From assembly GCF_002575655.3 (NCBI RefSeq), contig NC_053035.3, forward strand, positions 90,607,322 to 90,671,321: 64,000 bases of DNA. Direction: 5' to 3'. Under the pieces are notes generated by a model. The model was not told the origin of the DNA and did no database searches. It worked only from the letters and a program-made list of their open reading frames with translations. The DNA is from Aegilops tauschii subsp. strangulata (lineage: Eukaryota > Streptophyta > Magnoliopsida > Poales > Poaceae). Positions 46,111 through 57,540 of the stretch are shown here, in pieces (the stretch's first letter is position 1; each line of letters opens with the position of its first letter). The position numbers and the translations under genes were made by a program.

Positions 46111-47005
46111 TGTCGGCGTTCTGGGAACGGGGGTTCCCAGACTAGCCTGTCTGCGGCCCATGGTGTGGCTTTGCACATGGGCCTGTATGGCCCATCTTCG
46201 TCAACAAGGCGTTCAAGACCCTCGCGAGGGGCCAAGCCTCGCGAGGCGGACGACACAAGACCTCCTCAGGAGCGGCCACACCGAGTTGGCTCGCGAGGAG
46301 CGGAGAGATCAAGGCAGGGCAAACCTCGCGAGGTTCTCGTGACGTGAGCCATGACGATCAAGATCAGGCTGGCTCCAGGCGGGCGCCAGCGAGTGCAGTG
46401 TCCTTGTTTCCCCTTTGGTGCTAAGGAAGCAAGCGCGAGCACGGAATACCAAGGCGTCAAGCAAAGGTTTCCATATCGGTGCAAAGAGACCAAGACCAGC
46501 AGGACGGCAAGACGGAGGTCACCATGGAGCCCAAGGCGGCGTCACCGCCAGAGCCTTTTGCAGGCGAAGACTACTTTTGTCAGGATAAGTTGTACTAGTT
46601 GTCCCCTTTCAAATCGGCCGTTGTTGGCTCCCTTCCCGCTCAATATTTGGGGAGAGGACCAGGGCCTATATAAATAGGACTAGCCACCACCGTAGGAGGC
46701 ATCTGATCTTTAGCTGATCCTTAGCCACACACCAAGCACAAGAACACCTCAACCTAAGGAGGTTGTTCCCCCTTGTACTGTTCATCATCAGCCCAAGAGG
46801 CAATCCACCACCACCACACTGGAGTAGGGTATTACACCACCACGGTGGCCCGAACCAGTATAAATCTTGTGTCTCTTATGCGGTGAGTTCATTGAGTTCG
46901 TCCGCGAGATCTTAGCAAGCTAGGGCATGGATCGGTAGGGAAGGAACTTCGCACGCACCCCAGAGTTCGAACCTTTAGGGTTTTGCTGGAACCTGTGATC
47001 CGACA
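46111..47005 (+). repeat. 3' LTR of the 14.2-kb element
   Basis: This 895-bp partner of 32838-33717 starts TGTCGGCGTTCTGGG, ends GATCCGACA and is followed by the target duplication GGCCG. Confidence 0.94.
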
Positions 47006-47601
47006 GGCCGGGCTTTCCTCTTCTGCGCACCGCCAGCTAGACCTCCGACTGGTTAGAGGTGGCCATCGGCCGCTTCGAGGCATGGAAAGGCTCCTCCGCC
47101 CGGGCGGGCGCACACCGGGCCCTGGAGTTCGACAAAGAGTGTTACCCTGGGCTGAACCTGGACCAGCTGGCCACTCTCCGCGCAGAAGCCGGCGAGGATT
47201 TGGAAGCGGTGGCACCCCAGCTTTATCATCGTGCCGCGGCGATCGCCGAGTACATGGACACCAGCGTCTTCCTCCCCGAGCTGCATGAAGCAGGCGCCGA
47301 GGTGCCGCCCAACTGGTTCGGGCTGAACCCGGTGGGCGGCGAGGACTTGGTGGAGGGGATCGCCTCCAGCGATGAGGGCGAGGAGGAAGAGGATGATGAC
47401 GAGGACGGCGAAGACAACGCGCCGGATGGTGAAGACGACGGCCGGCCTCAGCCTGACCAAGTTTCGACCAACGGACGAAGCGCCGGTGAGCCGACTACCG
47501 CCGTCAATGATCAGGCCGAGACCCACCAGGCGGCCGCTCCACCACCCGGAGCCTCTACCTCCGCTGACCCCTCTGATCCGATTGCCGCTCCTCTGGCCTA
47601 G
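47006..47601 (+). pseudogene. Tat extra ORF, right piece
   Basis: This is the C-terminal part of the plus-strand extra ORF whose left piece is at 32580-32837. It reads ALEFDKECYPGLNLDQLATL, then AIAEYMDTSVFLPELHEAGA and PPNWFGLNP, followed by a long acidic run (EGEEEEDDDEDGEDN) and a Ser/Pro/Ala tail that stops at 47599-47601. It runs opposite to the Tat pol at 48499-52548 and sits downstream of it in pol's direction, as in other Tat elements. The 14.2-kb element has split it. Confidence 0.7.
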
Positions 47602-48498
47602 GCGGCCAAGTTATCTTTTCTTTCCCTATTTGTAATCGCTCGGACAAAATTTGTTAAGTCTACGCAGTTCCACCCGTTGGGGGTGTATTCAAACTCTGTT
47701 GAATGCTAGCCAAGGGCCTTTTGCTGTAAAAAAATGTCTTTTGCCGATTTCCGACTTGTCTTGCTTGTCTACTCCTTTGGCTTTTTCCTCTAGCGCCTTC
47801 CCTTGGCTGTCGCCTTGCCAGCCGGACAACCGCTCTATGGTCTGTGGCTGGGTCAAGTACTTGGCCGTTTCGGGGAGGGAAGTACTTTAGCCGTTTGGTA
47901 GAGTGTAGCAAATTAAGTTAGAAACAGGCCGGACGGCTGCTCAGCAGCCGGTCGGCGGAAGGGAGAGCCGTCTTGGCCTATGCATAATGTTGTAGTCCTT
48001 AGCCATTTTTTGTGTGGGCACCGTTTCCTGCCTTCATCTCTTGCCAGCCGGACAGTCGCTCTGCGAGCTGTGGCTTGTGGCAAGGGAGGGCTTAGGTGCC
48101 GGCACACTACTTGTCCGACTGCAGGTAGCATAGACATAGTACCAGGCGGCAAGCCCCCGGGCCGACTGGCCGAACCCGGTGCCAGACAGAAAAATGGAAT
48201 AACACATTCATAGGCATATAACTTATCATATAGATAAAAGGGGTAGCCCCCGAGTGCTACTCGAGGGCCCCGATGTCTTGTACTTAATATAAAAGGTAGC
48301 GTGGTACATACTGAATCAACTGTAAAATCTTCTGAGGTGATTTGCGTTCCATGGGCGCTCTGTTTCCTTGCCCGAATCGTCTCTCTTGCATGCTCTTGGC
48401 TTATGCGCGTCGATGAGGTAGTAGGAGTCATTGCCCAATGCTTTGCTGATGATGAAGGGGCCTTCCCAAGGGGCGGAGAGCTTGTGCTGGCCGGCTGT
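47602..48498. other. Spacer between Tat pol and its opposite-strand ORF
   Basis: Nothing coding is supported. Because the two ORFs converge here, it should hold the 3' ends of both transcripts. Repeated CCAGCCGGACA words occur at about 47816 and 48046. Confidence 0.5.
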
Positions 48499-49267
48499 TC
48501 ACTGGATCAGCCGGAGCACAAGATCTCCCTCTTGGAAGGATCTTGGCTGGACCTTCCGACTATGGTAGCGGCGCAAACTCTGCTGGTAGATGGCGGACCG
48601 GCTGAGTGCCAACAGCCGGCCCTCTTCCAGCAGATCAACACCGTCTTCTCGTGCTTCCTTTGCCTCCGCTTCCGTGTACATGGTGACGCGAGGTGAGTCA
48701 AACTCAATGTCAGTTGGGATGACAGCCTCGGCACCGTAGATGAGAAAGAATGGAGTGAAGTCGGTTGATGTTCGGGGTGGTGCGGAGGCTCCAGAGGACG
48801 GCCGGCAGCTCATCAATCCAGCAGCCGGCCAACCGCTCCAAAGGCTCGACCAGTCGGGGCTTGATGCCGGAGAGGATGAGGCCGTTTGCTCGCTCGACTT
48901 GGCCGTTTGACTGCGGATGTGCAACGGACGCTAAGTCCAGTCGGATGCCCTGCGTCGTGCCGAAACGGGCCAAGGCTCCTTTGGCAAAATTTGTGCCATT
49001 GTCGGTGATGATGTTGTGTGGTACTCCGTACCAGGTGGTGATGTCTGCAATGAAGGTCACAGCAGTCGGACCATTCAACTTCTTGATTGGTTTCGCTTCA
49101 ATCCACTTGGTGAACTTGTCCACGACAACGTCATGCCGCTGCGTGTTGTCTTGAATGGTCCCACCATATCCAACCCCCAGACGGCGAAGGGCCAGGCCAA
49201 GGGGATGGTTTTGAGTGTTGAAGCCGGTAGATGTTGCTGGGAGCTGAACTTCTGACACCCTTTGCAA
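48499..49267 (-). pseudogene. Tat integrase, catalytic core and C-terminus
   Basis: The core reads DKFTKWIEAKPIKK, ITDNGTNFAKGALARF and HPQSNGQVERANGL, which supplies the second D and the E of the DDE triad. After a frameshift comes the C-terminal part (YGAEAVIPTDIEFDSPRV, RRYHSRKVQPRSFQEGDLVL). The first D (LDMVGPF) lies in the preceding frame at about 49190. All three catalytic residues are present but spread over three frames. Confidence 0.85.
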
Positions 49268-50351
49268 TGCTTGACCAATTCCTTAGCGTCTTCCAATGCA
49301 GTCGGCCAAAAGAAACCATGGCGAAAAGCCTTGGCAACAAGGGATCTGGAGGCCGCGTGGTGGCCGCACTTGCCTTGGTGGATATCTTTAAGGATTGCTT
49401 GTCCTTTCTCTGATTCTACGCAGCGCTGGAAGACCCCAGTGATGTTGCGCCTGACGAGCTCTCTGTTTACTATCGTGTGGGCTCCTGCTCGGCGCTGCAC
49501 TTGCCAGGCCAAGATCTCATCGGCCGGCAGCTCTCTGTTTACCAGAAACTTGAGGATGGGCTCTGCCCATGACGGTGCTTGGATATCTTCTACTACCACT
49601 ACAGGCACTTGTACAAGGGCGGTTGGGTTGGGAGGCAGCGGGTTGGCATCGATTGCCGCTTGCTGCGTTGCTGAAGTCCCCAGGCCGACTGTTGCAGCCC
49701 CCGGGCCGGGTTCTGAAGTCCCCGGGCTAGGTGCGACTGCTGCAGTCCCCGAGCCGCTTGGTGAAGTCCCGGGGCCGACTGCTGCAATCCCCGGGCCGGG
49801 TTGTGAAGTCCCCGGGCCGGGTGCGGCTGCCGCGGTCCCCGCGCCGCCTGCTGAAGTCCCCGGGCCGGCTGCTGCAGCCTCCAAGTCGGATCCGACTACT
49901 TCGAGAGGAGCTGGCATGAAGATGGATTCAGATTCTGGAGAACGCTTGATCGACGGCTTGCGGAGGCACTGAAGGGAAACGCCAGCTGGTATTGCTTTTT
50001 GGGTGGAGCCGATCCATGCCAAGGCGTCTGCCTGCTCGTTGTCATTTCGTGGCACGTGAAAGAACTCACACCCTTCAAAGTATCTGCTGAGCTGCTGGAC
50101 GAGGAAGCGGTAGCTCGCCATGTTTGCATCCTTGGCGTCCCAGTCACCAGACGATTGTTGGATCACCAAGTGAGAGTCGCCGTAGTCTCTTTGGCCAGCC
50201 GAAGGCCGTATATTAGTGCATCATATTCGGCTACATTGTTGGAGGCGGCGAAATGGATTTGCAATGTGTATCTGAGCATGTCGCCATTGGGAGAAGTGAG
50301 AACAATGTCGGCTCCTAAGCCGGTGCGCATCTTTGGGCCATTGAAGTGCAT
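49163..50351 (-). pseudogene. Tat RNase H end, repeat linker and integrase N-terminus
   Basis: From 50351 the RNase H reads MHFNGPKMRTGLGADIVL. The first catalytic aspartate (FDG in relatives) is asparagine here. The frame then passes NNVAEYDALIYGLRLAKE, a stop near 50163, and VPRNDNEQADALA. A Gly/Pro/Thr/Ser-rich linker follows (49660-49880). Then comes the HHCC module of integrase (CGHHAASRSLVAKAFRHGFF, HCKGCQKF). Confidence 0.82.
49673..49875 (-). repeat. Tandem repeat inside Tat pol coding PGPGTS-like peptides
   Basis: On the plus strand GAAGTCCC recurs at 49673, 49715, 49763, 49805 and 49853, alternating 42 and 48 bp. This makes a 90-bp higher-order unit (30 codons). It keeps the frame and lies between RNase H and integrase. 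Confidence 0.85.
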
Positions 50352-51728
50352 TCACCAATGAGTGGAGTCTGGAGCTGGCGGGAGGTACTGGGTCTCGGCC
50401 CAGTCAACAATGAAGTTGGCCAGTGCTTGGGACTTGATGGCGGTGCGTGGCTGGTAAAAGATGGTGTATGGGGCCAAATCGATGGCCCATTTGGCCACCC
50501 GGCCAGATGCATCTCTATTGCCAATGATCTCGGCAAGTGGGGCAGTGCAGACAACCGTGATTGGGTGCTCTTGAAAGTATGGTTTCAGTTTCTTGGTGGC
50601 GAAGTGCACGCCGTAGCACATCTTCTGGTAGTGAGGGTAGTTCTGCTTCGAGGCTGACAGCACCTCGCTCAAATAGTACACGGGCCTCTAGACGGGTTGT
50701 GCTCTGCCGTCTTCTGGACGCTCTACCACCATAACTGTGCTGACCACCCGGCTGGTGGCGGCAATGTAAAGGTACATGGGCTCTTTAGCAGCCGGAGCCG
50801 CCAGGACAGGCGGTGTGGTCAACATCTTCTTCAGCTGGAGAAAAGCTTCATCCACCTTGTCATTCCACTCGAAATGAGTGGTCTTCTTCATGAGCTGGTA
50901 CAGGGGAAGAGCCTTCTCGCCCAGCCGACTGATGAAGCGGCTGATGGATGCCAAACAGCTGGTGAACTTCTGGACGTCTCTCAGTTGGGTGGGTTTCTCC
51001 ATCTTCTCAATGGCCTTGATCTTCACAGGGTTGCACTCGATGCCGCGCTCTGAGACCAGAAAGCTAAGGAGTTGGCCGGCTGGTACACCAAAGACGCATT
51101 TCTCTGGGTTGAGCTTGATCTGAAACCGGCGCAGGTTCTTAAAGGTTTCCTTGAGATCTTCCAAGAGGGTACCGCACTTCTCCGTCTTCACCACAATATT
51201 GTCTACATAGATATGGGCATTTCTGCCGAGCTGCTTGAGGAGGCACTTCTGCATGCAACGCTGGAACGTGGCACCGGCATTTCTCAAGCCGAATGTCATG
51301 GTCAGGTAGCAGAAGGCTCCGAATGGTGTGATGAAGGCAGTCTTCAGGCGGTCTGCCGGGTTCAACTTGATCTGGTGGTAACCTGAGTATGCATCCAAGA
51401 AACTCAACAGCTCGCATCCGGCTGTGGAGTCTATCACTTGGTCAATCCTGGGTAATGCAAACGGATCCTTGGGGAAGGCTTTGTTGAGACTAGTGTAATC
51501 AATGCACATGCGCCACTTGTTGTTCTTCTTCAATACAAGGACCGGGTTGGCAAGCCATTCTGGGAAGAAAACTTCCATGATGAAGCCGGCTGCCAACAGA
51601 CGGGCGATCTCTTCTCCAACAATTCTTCTCTTCTCCTCTGACAGGCGGTGGAGGGGCTGTCTGACTGGTTTGGCATCTGCTCTAACATGTAGCTTGTGCT
51701 CGACGAATTCCGTCGGAACACCCGGCAT
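50352..51728 (-). pseudogene. Tat reverse transcriptase and RNase H start, one amber stop
   Basis: One frame of 459 codons is broken only by TAG at 50688-50690, where relatives have CAG (QPVQRPVYYLSEV). It holds RMCIDYTSLNKAFPKDPFAL, FLDAYSGYHQI (first catalytic aspartate, residue 112), LRNAGATFQRCMQ and the active-site box. The box reads YVDN (residues 174-177; codon AAT at 51198-51200) instead of YVDD. The first part of RNase H follows the stop. Length and order fit Ty3/gypsy elements. The enzyme is dead through the active-site change. Confidence 0.93.
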
Positions 51729-52182
51729 GTCTTTGGGAGATCATGCAAAGATGTCCCGATTCTCACGGAGGAAATCGACGAGCTCGCTTTCCTATTTGCT
51801 ATCAAGGTTGGCACCTATGACAGCATGCCTCTATGGGTGCTCAGGGTCCAAGGGAATCTTCTTCATTTCTTTGGCCGGCTTGAAGGAGACCTCGGTCTCT
51901 GACTCTTTGGGATCTGGTGACAGGTCCGGCTGCTTGCCGGCCATGGCCACCACCCGGTCGAGGAGCTTCTTCTCAGCCGCAATCACGAGGGACTCGGCCA
52001 GCCGGCTGCTGGTTGCAGCACAGGCGGACGACTTCTCACAGTCTCCGTTGATCGTGATAATGCCAATGGGTTCCTGGCATCTTCATCTTGAGGTAGGCGT
52101 AATGAGGCACCGCCATGAACTTGGCTAGGGCAGGCCGGCCTAGGAGTATATGGTAAGGACTCTCTAGGTCAACCACCTCAAA

Positions 52183-52548
52183 TCAAATTGCTTCTTGGCG
52201 GAAATGATCTTTGTCTCCGAAGAGGACATCTATCTTGATCTTGCCGATTAGTGAGCAGGACAAGTCGGGCACAATGCCATGAAACACAGTCCGACTGGGC
52301 TGCTGCTGCTTCTCTTTGATCTTCAATTTCTCCATGGTGTCGCGGTAGAGGATGTTGATGCTGCTACCGCCATCTATCAGAACTCGGGAGAAACGAACAG
52401 CTCGCCTCTCCGTTGCAAGGGTAGCATCCAACAACAAGGCATAGGAACCGGGGGAAGGCATCACTTCCGGGTGGTCAGCCCGTCTCCAACTGATAGGCTT
52501 CTCGGACCAGTGCATGAATTCTGGAGCAGTTGAGGCAACGACATTCAC
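52183..52548 (-). pseudogene. Tat protease
   Basis: The retropepsin region shows VLIDGGSSINILYRDTM. The active-site triplet is DGG, which is usual for Tat-type elements, in contrast to DTG/DSG in most others. LIGKIKIDVLFGDKDHFR follows. The frame stops at 52183, and a broken stretch without clean frame (51729-52182) links to reverse transcriptase. Gag is not visible because an LTR insertion (52587) adjoins. Confidence 0.8.
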
Positions 52549-52586
52549 TTATCGGTGCTGCTGACGCCGGTTGTGTCTGTCATTGG

Positions 52587-53239
52587 TGTCGGCGTTTTGG
52601 GCGGGGGTCCCCAGACTTGCCTGCCTACGGCCCACGGTGTGGCTCTGCGAGCGGGCCCGTACGGCCCATCTTCACCAACAAGCATTCAAGACCCTCGCGA
52701 GGGGCCAAGCCTCGCGAGGCGGACGACGCAAGACCTCCTAAGGAGCGGCCTCACCAGGTTGGCTCGCGAGGGGCGGAGAGTTCAAGGCAAGGCAAACCTC
52801 ACGAGGTTCTAGTGACGTGAGCCATGACGATCGAGGCCAGGCGGGCGCCAGTCCGTGCAGCGTCCTTGTTTCCACTTTGGTGCTAAGGAAGCAAGCGCAG
52901 GCGCGAAGTACCGAGGCGTCAAGCAAAGGTTTCCATATCGGTGCAACGAGACCAAGACCAGTAGGACGGCAGGATGGAGGTCACCATGGAGCCCAAGGCG
53001 GCGTCACCACCAGAGCCTTTGGCAGGCGAAGACTTCTTTTGTCAGGATAAGTTGTACTAGTTGTCCCCTTTCAAATTGGCCGTTGTGGGATCCCTTCCCA
53101 CTCAATATTTGGGAAGAGGGCCAAGGCCTCTATAAATAGGACTAGCCACCACCGTAGGAGGCAACTGATCGAGAGACATCGGAGTCTCAGGATCTGATCT
53201 GATCTTGAGCCAATCCTTAGCCACACATCGAGCACAAGA
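52587..53239 (+). repeat. Third LTR of the 14.2-kb family, cut by a CACTA element
   Basis: It begins TGTCGGCGTTTTGGG and follows the LTRs at 32838 and 46111 to GAGCACAAGAACA. There the CACTA element starts. The remaining ~230 bp of the LTR were not found in the window. It lies inside the minus-strand Tat element, next to its protease. Confidence 0.9.
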
Positions 53240-53259
53240 ACACACTACAAAAAAAATAC

Positions 53260-54316
53260 ACTTCCGTGATGATACATGTTTGTCACAGTAGGTCGCGTTT
53301 TCTGTCATGCATGTACATCCATGACAAATTTATGACAGAATCAAGATAGTCATACCTGTGCTGTCGTAGAAGTGTTCCATGACATTGCCAAAATTATCAT
53401 CACGGAAGTGTCCACTTCCATGACGATAAATCGCGCGTCACAGAAGTGCTTTCGTCAAGGGTGACCGACACGTGGCATCCACCATAACGGAACGCCGTTA
53501 AGCTATCGGTCGGGCTTTCGATCCGATAACCCGTTAACAGCCCCGACCAATGGGGATTTTCCACGTGTAAAATCATCATTGGCTGGAGGAAACACGTGTC
53601 GGCTCACCGTTGGGACAGATGTCATCCGCTCATTGGACCGAAGGCGCCTATGATACGGCGACATGTGTAACGGCCCAACAGAGGCCCATTCCTGTGAAAA
53701 GGCCGGCTCGTTTGACTTGGTCAAAAGGTGGCGGGCCGGCCCAGGGAAGGCCTGTTAACGGCCTGTTCGCATATAGCCGATTTACAGCCCGCTAACCCAG
53801 GGCCCGTTACGCCCTATCCGAATTAGGCCCAATAGCGTCATCTGGGCCGTCCAATATGATTCAGCCCGTTTTAACTTCCGGCCCATGTGTGGCCCATGAC
53901 TTCTTTCGTCCCATATGAGGACCTTTGTAACTCTTGGCCCATTAATGGCCCGTGGTGAAACTGGCCCGTAATGAACAGTGTATCACTTTATACCCATTAA
54001 CGGCCCGTTATTCCATTGGGCCGTTTCTAGCCCAAGATATCTTTCGGCCTTCTCAGGGCCCATTGATTCTTGGGCTCATTTGCAGCATTCGGTTACATAT
54101 GGCCCGTTACTGTCATTTTCTGCTTGTGGGCCAAATTCAGCCCGTCGTTACAGTCGGCCCGTTTGCGGACCGTTAATACGTTGGGCTGTTTTCATGTCAA
54201 AAAAAAAACCGTTGCGCTGTTTTCATAGAGTTATCAAATACGGCCTATTAACGGCCCGTTATGTTCCACGAATAGTACGGCCCATGATTGGCGAAATGAT
54301 GAGACGCCCCGTAGAA
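53260..54316. repeat. CACTA subterminal region
   Basis: It shows frequent repetition of GGCCCGTT, GGCCCATT and related words (about 53700-54260), typical for CACTA subterminal repeats. No gene is seen. Confidence 0.6.
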
Positions 54317-54534
54317 GGCCCATGGATCCTACGGCCCGTATGAGGCCCATGGATAGTATGGCCCGTAGAAGGCCCATGGATTGTACGGCCCGTAGAAGGC
54401 CCATGGACCCTACAGCCCGTAGAAGGCCCATGGACCCTAAGGCCCATATAGAAGGCTGATGGATCGTACGGCCGGACGAAGGCCCATGGGTCATACGGCC
54501 TGCAGGAGGCCCATGGTTACAACAGTCCGTGTGT
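54317..54534. repeat. 27-bp minisatellite, eight copies
   Basis: GGCCCATGGA or a close variant recurs at 54317, 54344, 54371, 54398, 54425, 54454, 54481 and 54508. Spacing is 27 bp throughout, apart from one step of 29 bp. Each unit contains GGCCCGTAGAA. Because 27 is divisible by three, it yields an open frame of nine-residue repeats on the minus strand, which is probably accidental. Confidence 0.92.
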
Positions 54535-54843
54535 TGCCATGATTATTTTGGCCTAGTTACCAAAAATAGGCTATTGTGGCCACTAGAAAAAAACAGAAAA
54601 AGAACTGCAGTTACTACAAGCAAACAACTAAACACGACAATAAGGAAATAAATAAGCAAGCAATTAACGCTAGCCTATTACCGCTATTACACATATTACA
54701 TCCACTGGGCATCAAAGTTCACCACCAGTGCAAATATAGGGAACAAAGCAGCACATGACATACACTGGCCGTCAAAATTGGCCACTAGTGCAAATAAACG
54801 CGGCAGCAAAACAAGAGCATAACTGAAACAACTTCAGAAGAGC

Positions 54844-55317
54844 TCAAGAAATGTTATCCTGGGTATCCACCATGCTGGCAATAAGCTTAGCAAGTTGATT
54901 AGCTTTGTCCTGTTTGGCGCTAAAATCCTCCAACGCTTGCTGTTGCACCAGAAAGTATGCATCTGAATGCTCCAGGGACTTCCGCAGTCCTTCCGCTTCT
55001 TGTCGCGGCACAGCTGATCGATGTCTTTCAGCTTCTAGTTGAGACTCAAGAAACCGAACTGATTCAGACAGTGAGTTTGAATAGCTTGTGCAAGCAGTAG
55101 TGGCCAGTAACTCGAATACTAAACCAAGACAGGACTTTGGGGTTGTCTCGTTGTCTTCAAGATAGTCTTCCTTAGCTGTTTTATCAGCTTTGTTGGAGAC
55201 CAACAAGGATGTGTCACTATCCTGAACCTTATCTGCATTACTTCCTTTACCATTGCTTAATAAGGCACTCTTCCCCAATATTCTGTCAGCATTCTGAAAG
55301 AACAAACAAGCAGACAC
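54844..55317 (-). pseudogene. CACTA gene, last exon region
   Basis: An open stretch encodes serine-, lysine- and acid-rich sequence and then a helical part (VRFLESQLEAERHRSAVPRQ, LIASMVDTQDNIS) that predicts a coiled coil. A coiled-coil C-terminus is usual for Ptta/En/Spm proteins of grasses. It probably joins the exon at 56147-56345 by splicing. No clear acceptor could be fixed. Confidence 0.5.
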
Positions 55318-55831
55318 ATAACAAGTTTAGCATGTACTAGTATATGAAACTCATTTCGGTGAACCAGTTCATTAGTAAGGTGGACAGGATTAAACTACCA
55401 AGTCTTCTATTGCAAAGTACTAGTACATAATAAAAGCATCAAACAAACATATATCTATGTCCTATGGTCACTGCATTGTCTTGCCAAATCAAAATAGAGA
55501 CACGGTTCAAATCGTATCAGTTCAAGACAAAGCAGCAGTGAAAGAATACAAAGCGTGGGAAACTACACGGCACAACAAGATTTCAGATGGGTACCACGGG
55601 TCTACATGTACAACAACACTATTGGCTCTGTTGTGATGCTAGTAATGTGCATGATATGAAAGTCAACTGTATAAAAAATTGAAATTGAAATCAACAGAGC
55701 TATTGATAAGAGCAAACCTATTAAAGAAACATGCGTGAACATACCTGCTGTACCATTGGAGTTTCGATTGGATCCTTCAATTTAAAAATAAGTTTGTATG
55801 AGTAAATACATTGATACAAGAGCAAAGCAAT

Positions 55832-56016
55832 CATAGTTAAAAAAGGCGCGCCTAAGCGAGCGCTTAAGCGCGCCTAGGCTCTAGGCGTTGGCAAAATGCA
55901 TTGCGCATAACTACGCATAATCTGTGCATAACTGCGCATAAGCATGCGCTTTGGTCAGTAAAGCGCAAGGCGGTGGCAAAACGCACAATTAACGCCTAGC
56001 GCTTTTTTGAACTATG
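55832..56016. mobile_element. MITE in a CACTA intron, hAT-like
   Basis: The termini CATAGTTAAAAAAGGCGC and GCGCTTTTTTGAACTATG are inverted repeats. AGCAAT flanks both sides within two bases, so the exact target duplication is uncertain. The interior is made of GCGCATAA and AGCGC words. Confidence 0.7.
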
Positions 56017-56146
56017 ATAGCAATGGAATCTTAAATTAGAACAGTTGTTCTTCAGGTTTAGGCACTTGTTCTACATGAACAGAGTACAGTAAGACGCAAG
56101 AATATAATACTTAAAAATAGAAAATGAGCTCATAGACCTTACCACA

Positions 56147-57032
56147 TACTTGGTTCGGGACCAGTACAGAACAAGGTGTTCCCAGTCATCGTCCAGTAAA
56201 TGTGTCTCAGGAGAACGTAAGGGAATTTGATGAGTTTCTTTGCCGGTGAAGTACGTTTTCTTCAGGTAATTCCGATACTGCCACCAAGCATTCTTGAAGA
56301 TAGCAGAGGTATTAGCACAGGTTACCTCATCCTGAGTTTCCAAATCGGTCCTTCTCTATAGAGAAAAATGGGAAAATTTGCTGTATTATAACCATCATGG
56401 AGGTAGGATGTATGGGACGAAGCAAAGTAATTGCCATGAATAACATTACTTACACATAACTCCAGGACAAACACCTGCAACTGGCATTTTCCTTCATCTT
56501 CACTATAATATTTCCAAGATGGGATGATACGCACATACGATTTAACAACATCAAATGCGATAGATGCTGAACTACGACTAGCTGGTTGTGCTTCCTCCAC
56601 AGGAATAGGCCTACTAACTGGTGGAGTTGGGGTTCGCCGTGATAGTACTGGCCCTTTGGGCACTGGAGCTGCCTTACTAACTGCTCTTGTTTGGGAGCTC
56701 TATGATGGAGGTGTTGTGTCAACAGGAACTGGGTTACTATCGGCTGGGGTTGGGGTTAGATTGGGTGAAGTTGCTTCTTTTTCCATCGCAGTAGGGGTAC
56801 AATCTGCGAGAGTTTGGGTTATGTGTGGTAGGGCTGGTTCTTGTGCATGTACAACCGGGGTGCTATCTCCACCAAGAGGTAGCACTGTTTTATTTGAAGA
56901 CCGTGTTTTTAGTCCGCTAGATACTGGCATCACCCGCTCCAATTCAAATGGCTGATAAACAGGAAACATAGTTGAATGTACAGACATTGTATGAGAGACA
57001 GATGCAATAGATAGTGTGGAAAAAGAGGGCAT
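56147..57032 (-). pseudogene. CACTA gene, exons with Ptta/En/Spm core
   Basis: Two exons can be placed. The first runs from about 57000 down to about 56453 and ends at a strong donor (TTATGT|GTAAGT). It encodes PFELERVMPVSSGLKTRSS, a proline/threonine-rich part with a stop near 56700, then FDVVKSYVRIIPSWKYYSED. The second starts after CTATAG at about 56353 and encodes AIFKNAWWQYRNYLKKTYFT and GKETHQIPLRSPETHL. This is the core pattern of the plant Ptta/En/Spm transposon protein family (PF03004). It ends at TATGTG|GTAAGG near 56147. At least one nonsense change shows decay. Confidence 0.65.
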
Positions 57033-57377
57033 GAAATAGTTGACATGTATATTGTTTAACTAAAACGGATAGCATGACATAATTTCACATATATGATCTC
57101 TATCTAAACTGGATAGCATAGCATAACATAATTCAAAGATATGATGAATAACTAAATAGGATCGCATGACATAATTCACCTACATGTTATCTAAGTAATC
57201 AGGATCGCATCATTTAATTCACATATGTGATTTATATGCTAAATAGAGGGCATTCGATATGATGTCTGAACTAAGAACATGGTGTTGAATATTGTGTATA
57301 TGATGTCTAAACTATGCAATGCAAGACACCGTATGCATGATATGAGTAGTATAACCGTGCCAAGTTAGAGCATACAC

Positions 57378-57540
57378 CTCAGTGGGGGAATAGGACTGGT
57401 CATCTGTCTCTGAATCCATCTCTGAGGAGCTATCGGGATCCAACAAGAGATCTGCTTCGATAGGTAGCACTGTCTGCTCTGAATGCCTTATTTTCACTCC
57501 AGATTTTTTTATCTCCCACCCAAATGGCTGATTCACAGGA
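57378..57540 (-). pseudogene. CACTA gene, repeated exon module 2
   Basis: It encodes PFGWEIKKSGVKIRHSEQTV, then DPDSSSEMDSETDDQSYSP, and ends CTGAG|GTGTATG. It resembles the module beginning PFELERVMPVSS downstream and the one at 57845-58047 in order of parts, a short basic segment followed by an acidic serine-rich tail. Confidence 0.5.

Noticed and set aside
54317..54534. CRISPR-like array
   Set aside because: Units are contiguous 27-mers without unique spacers, in plant transposon DNA.
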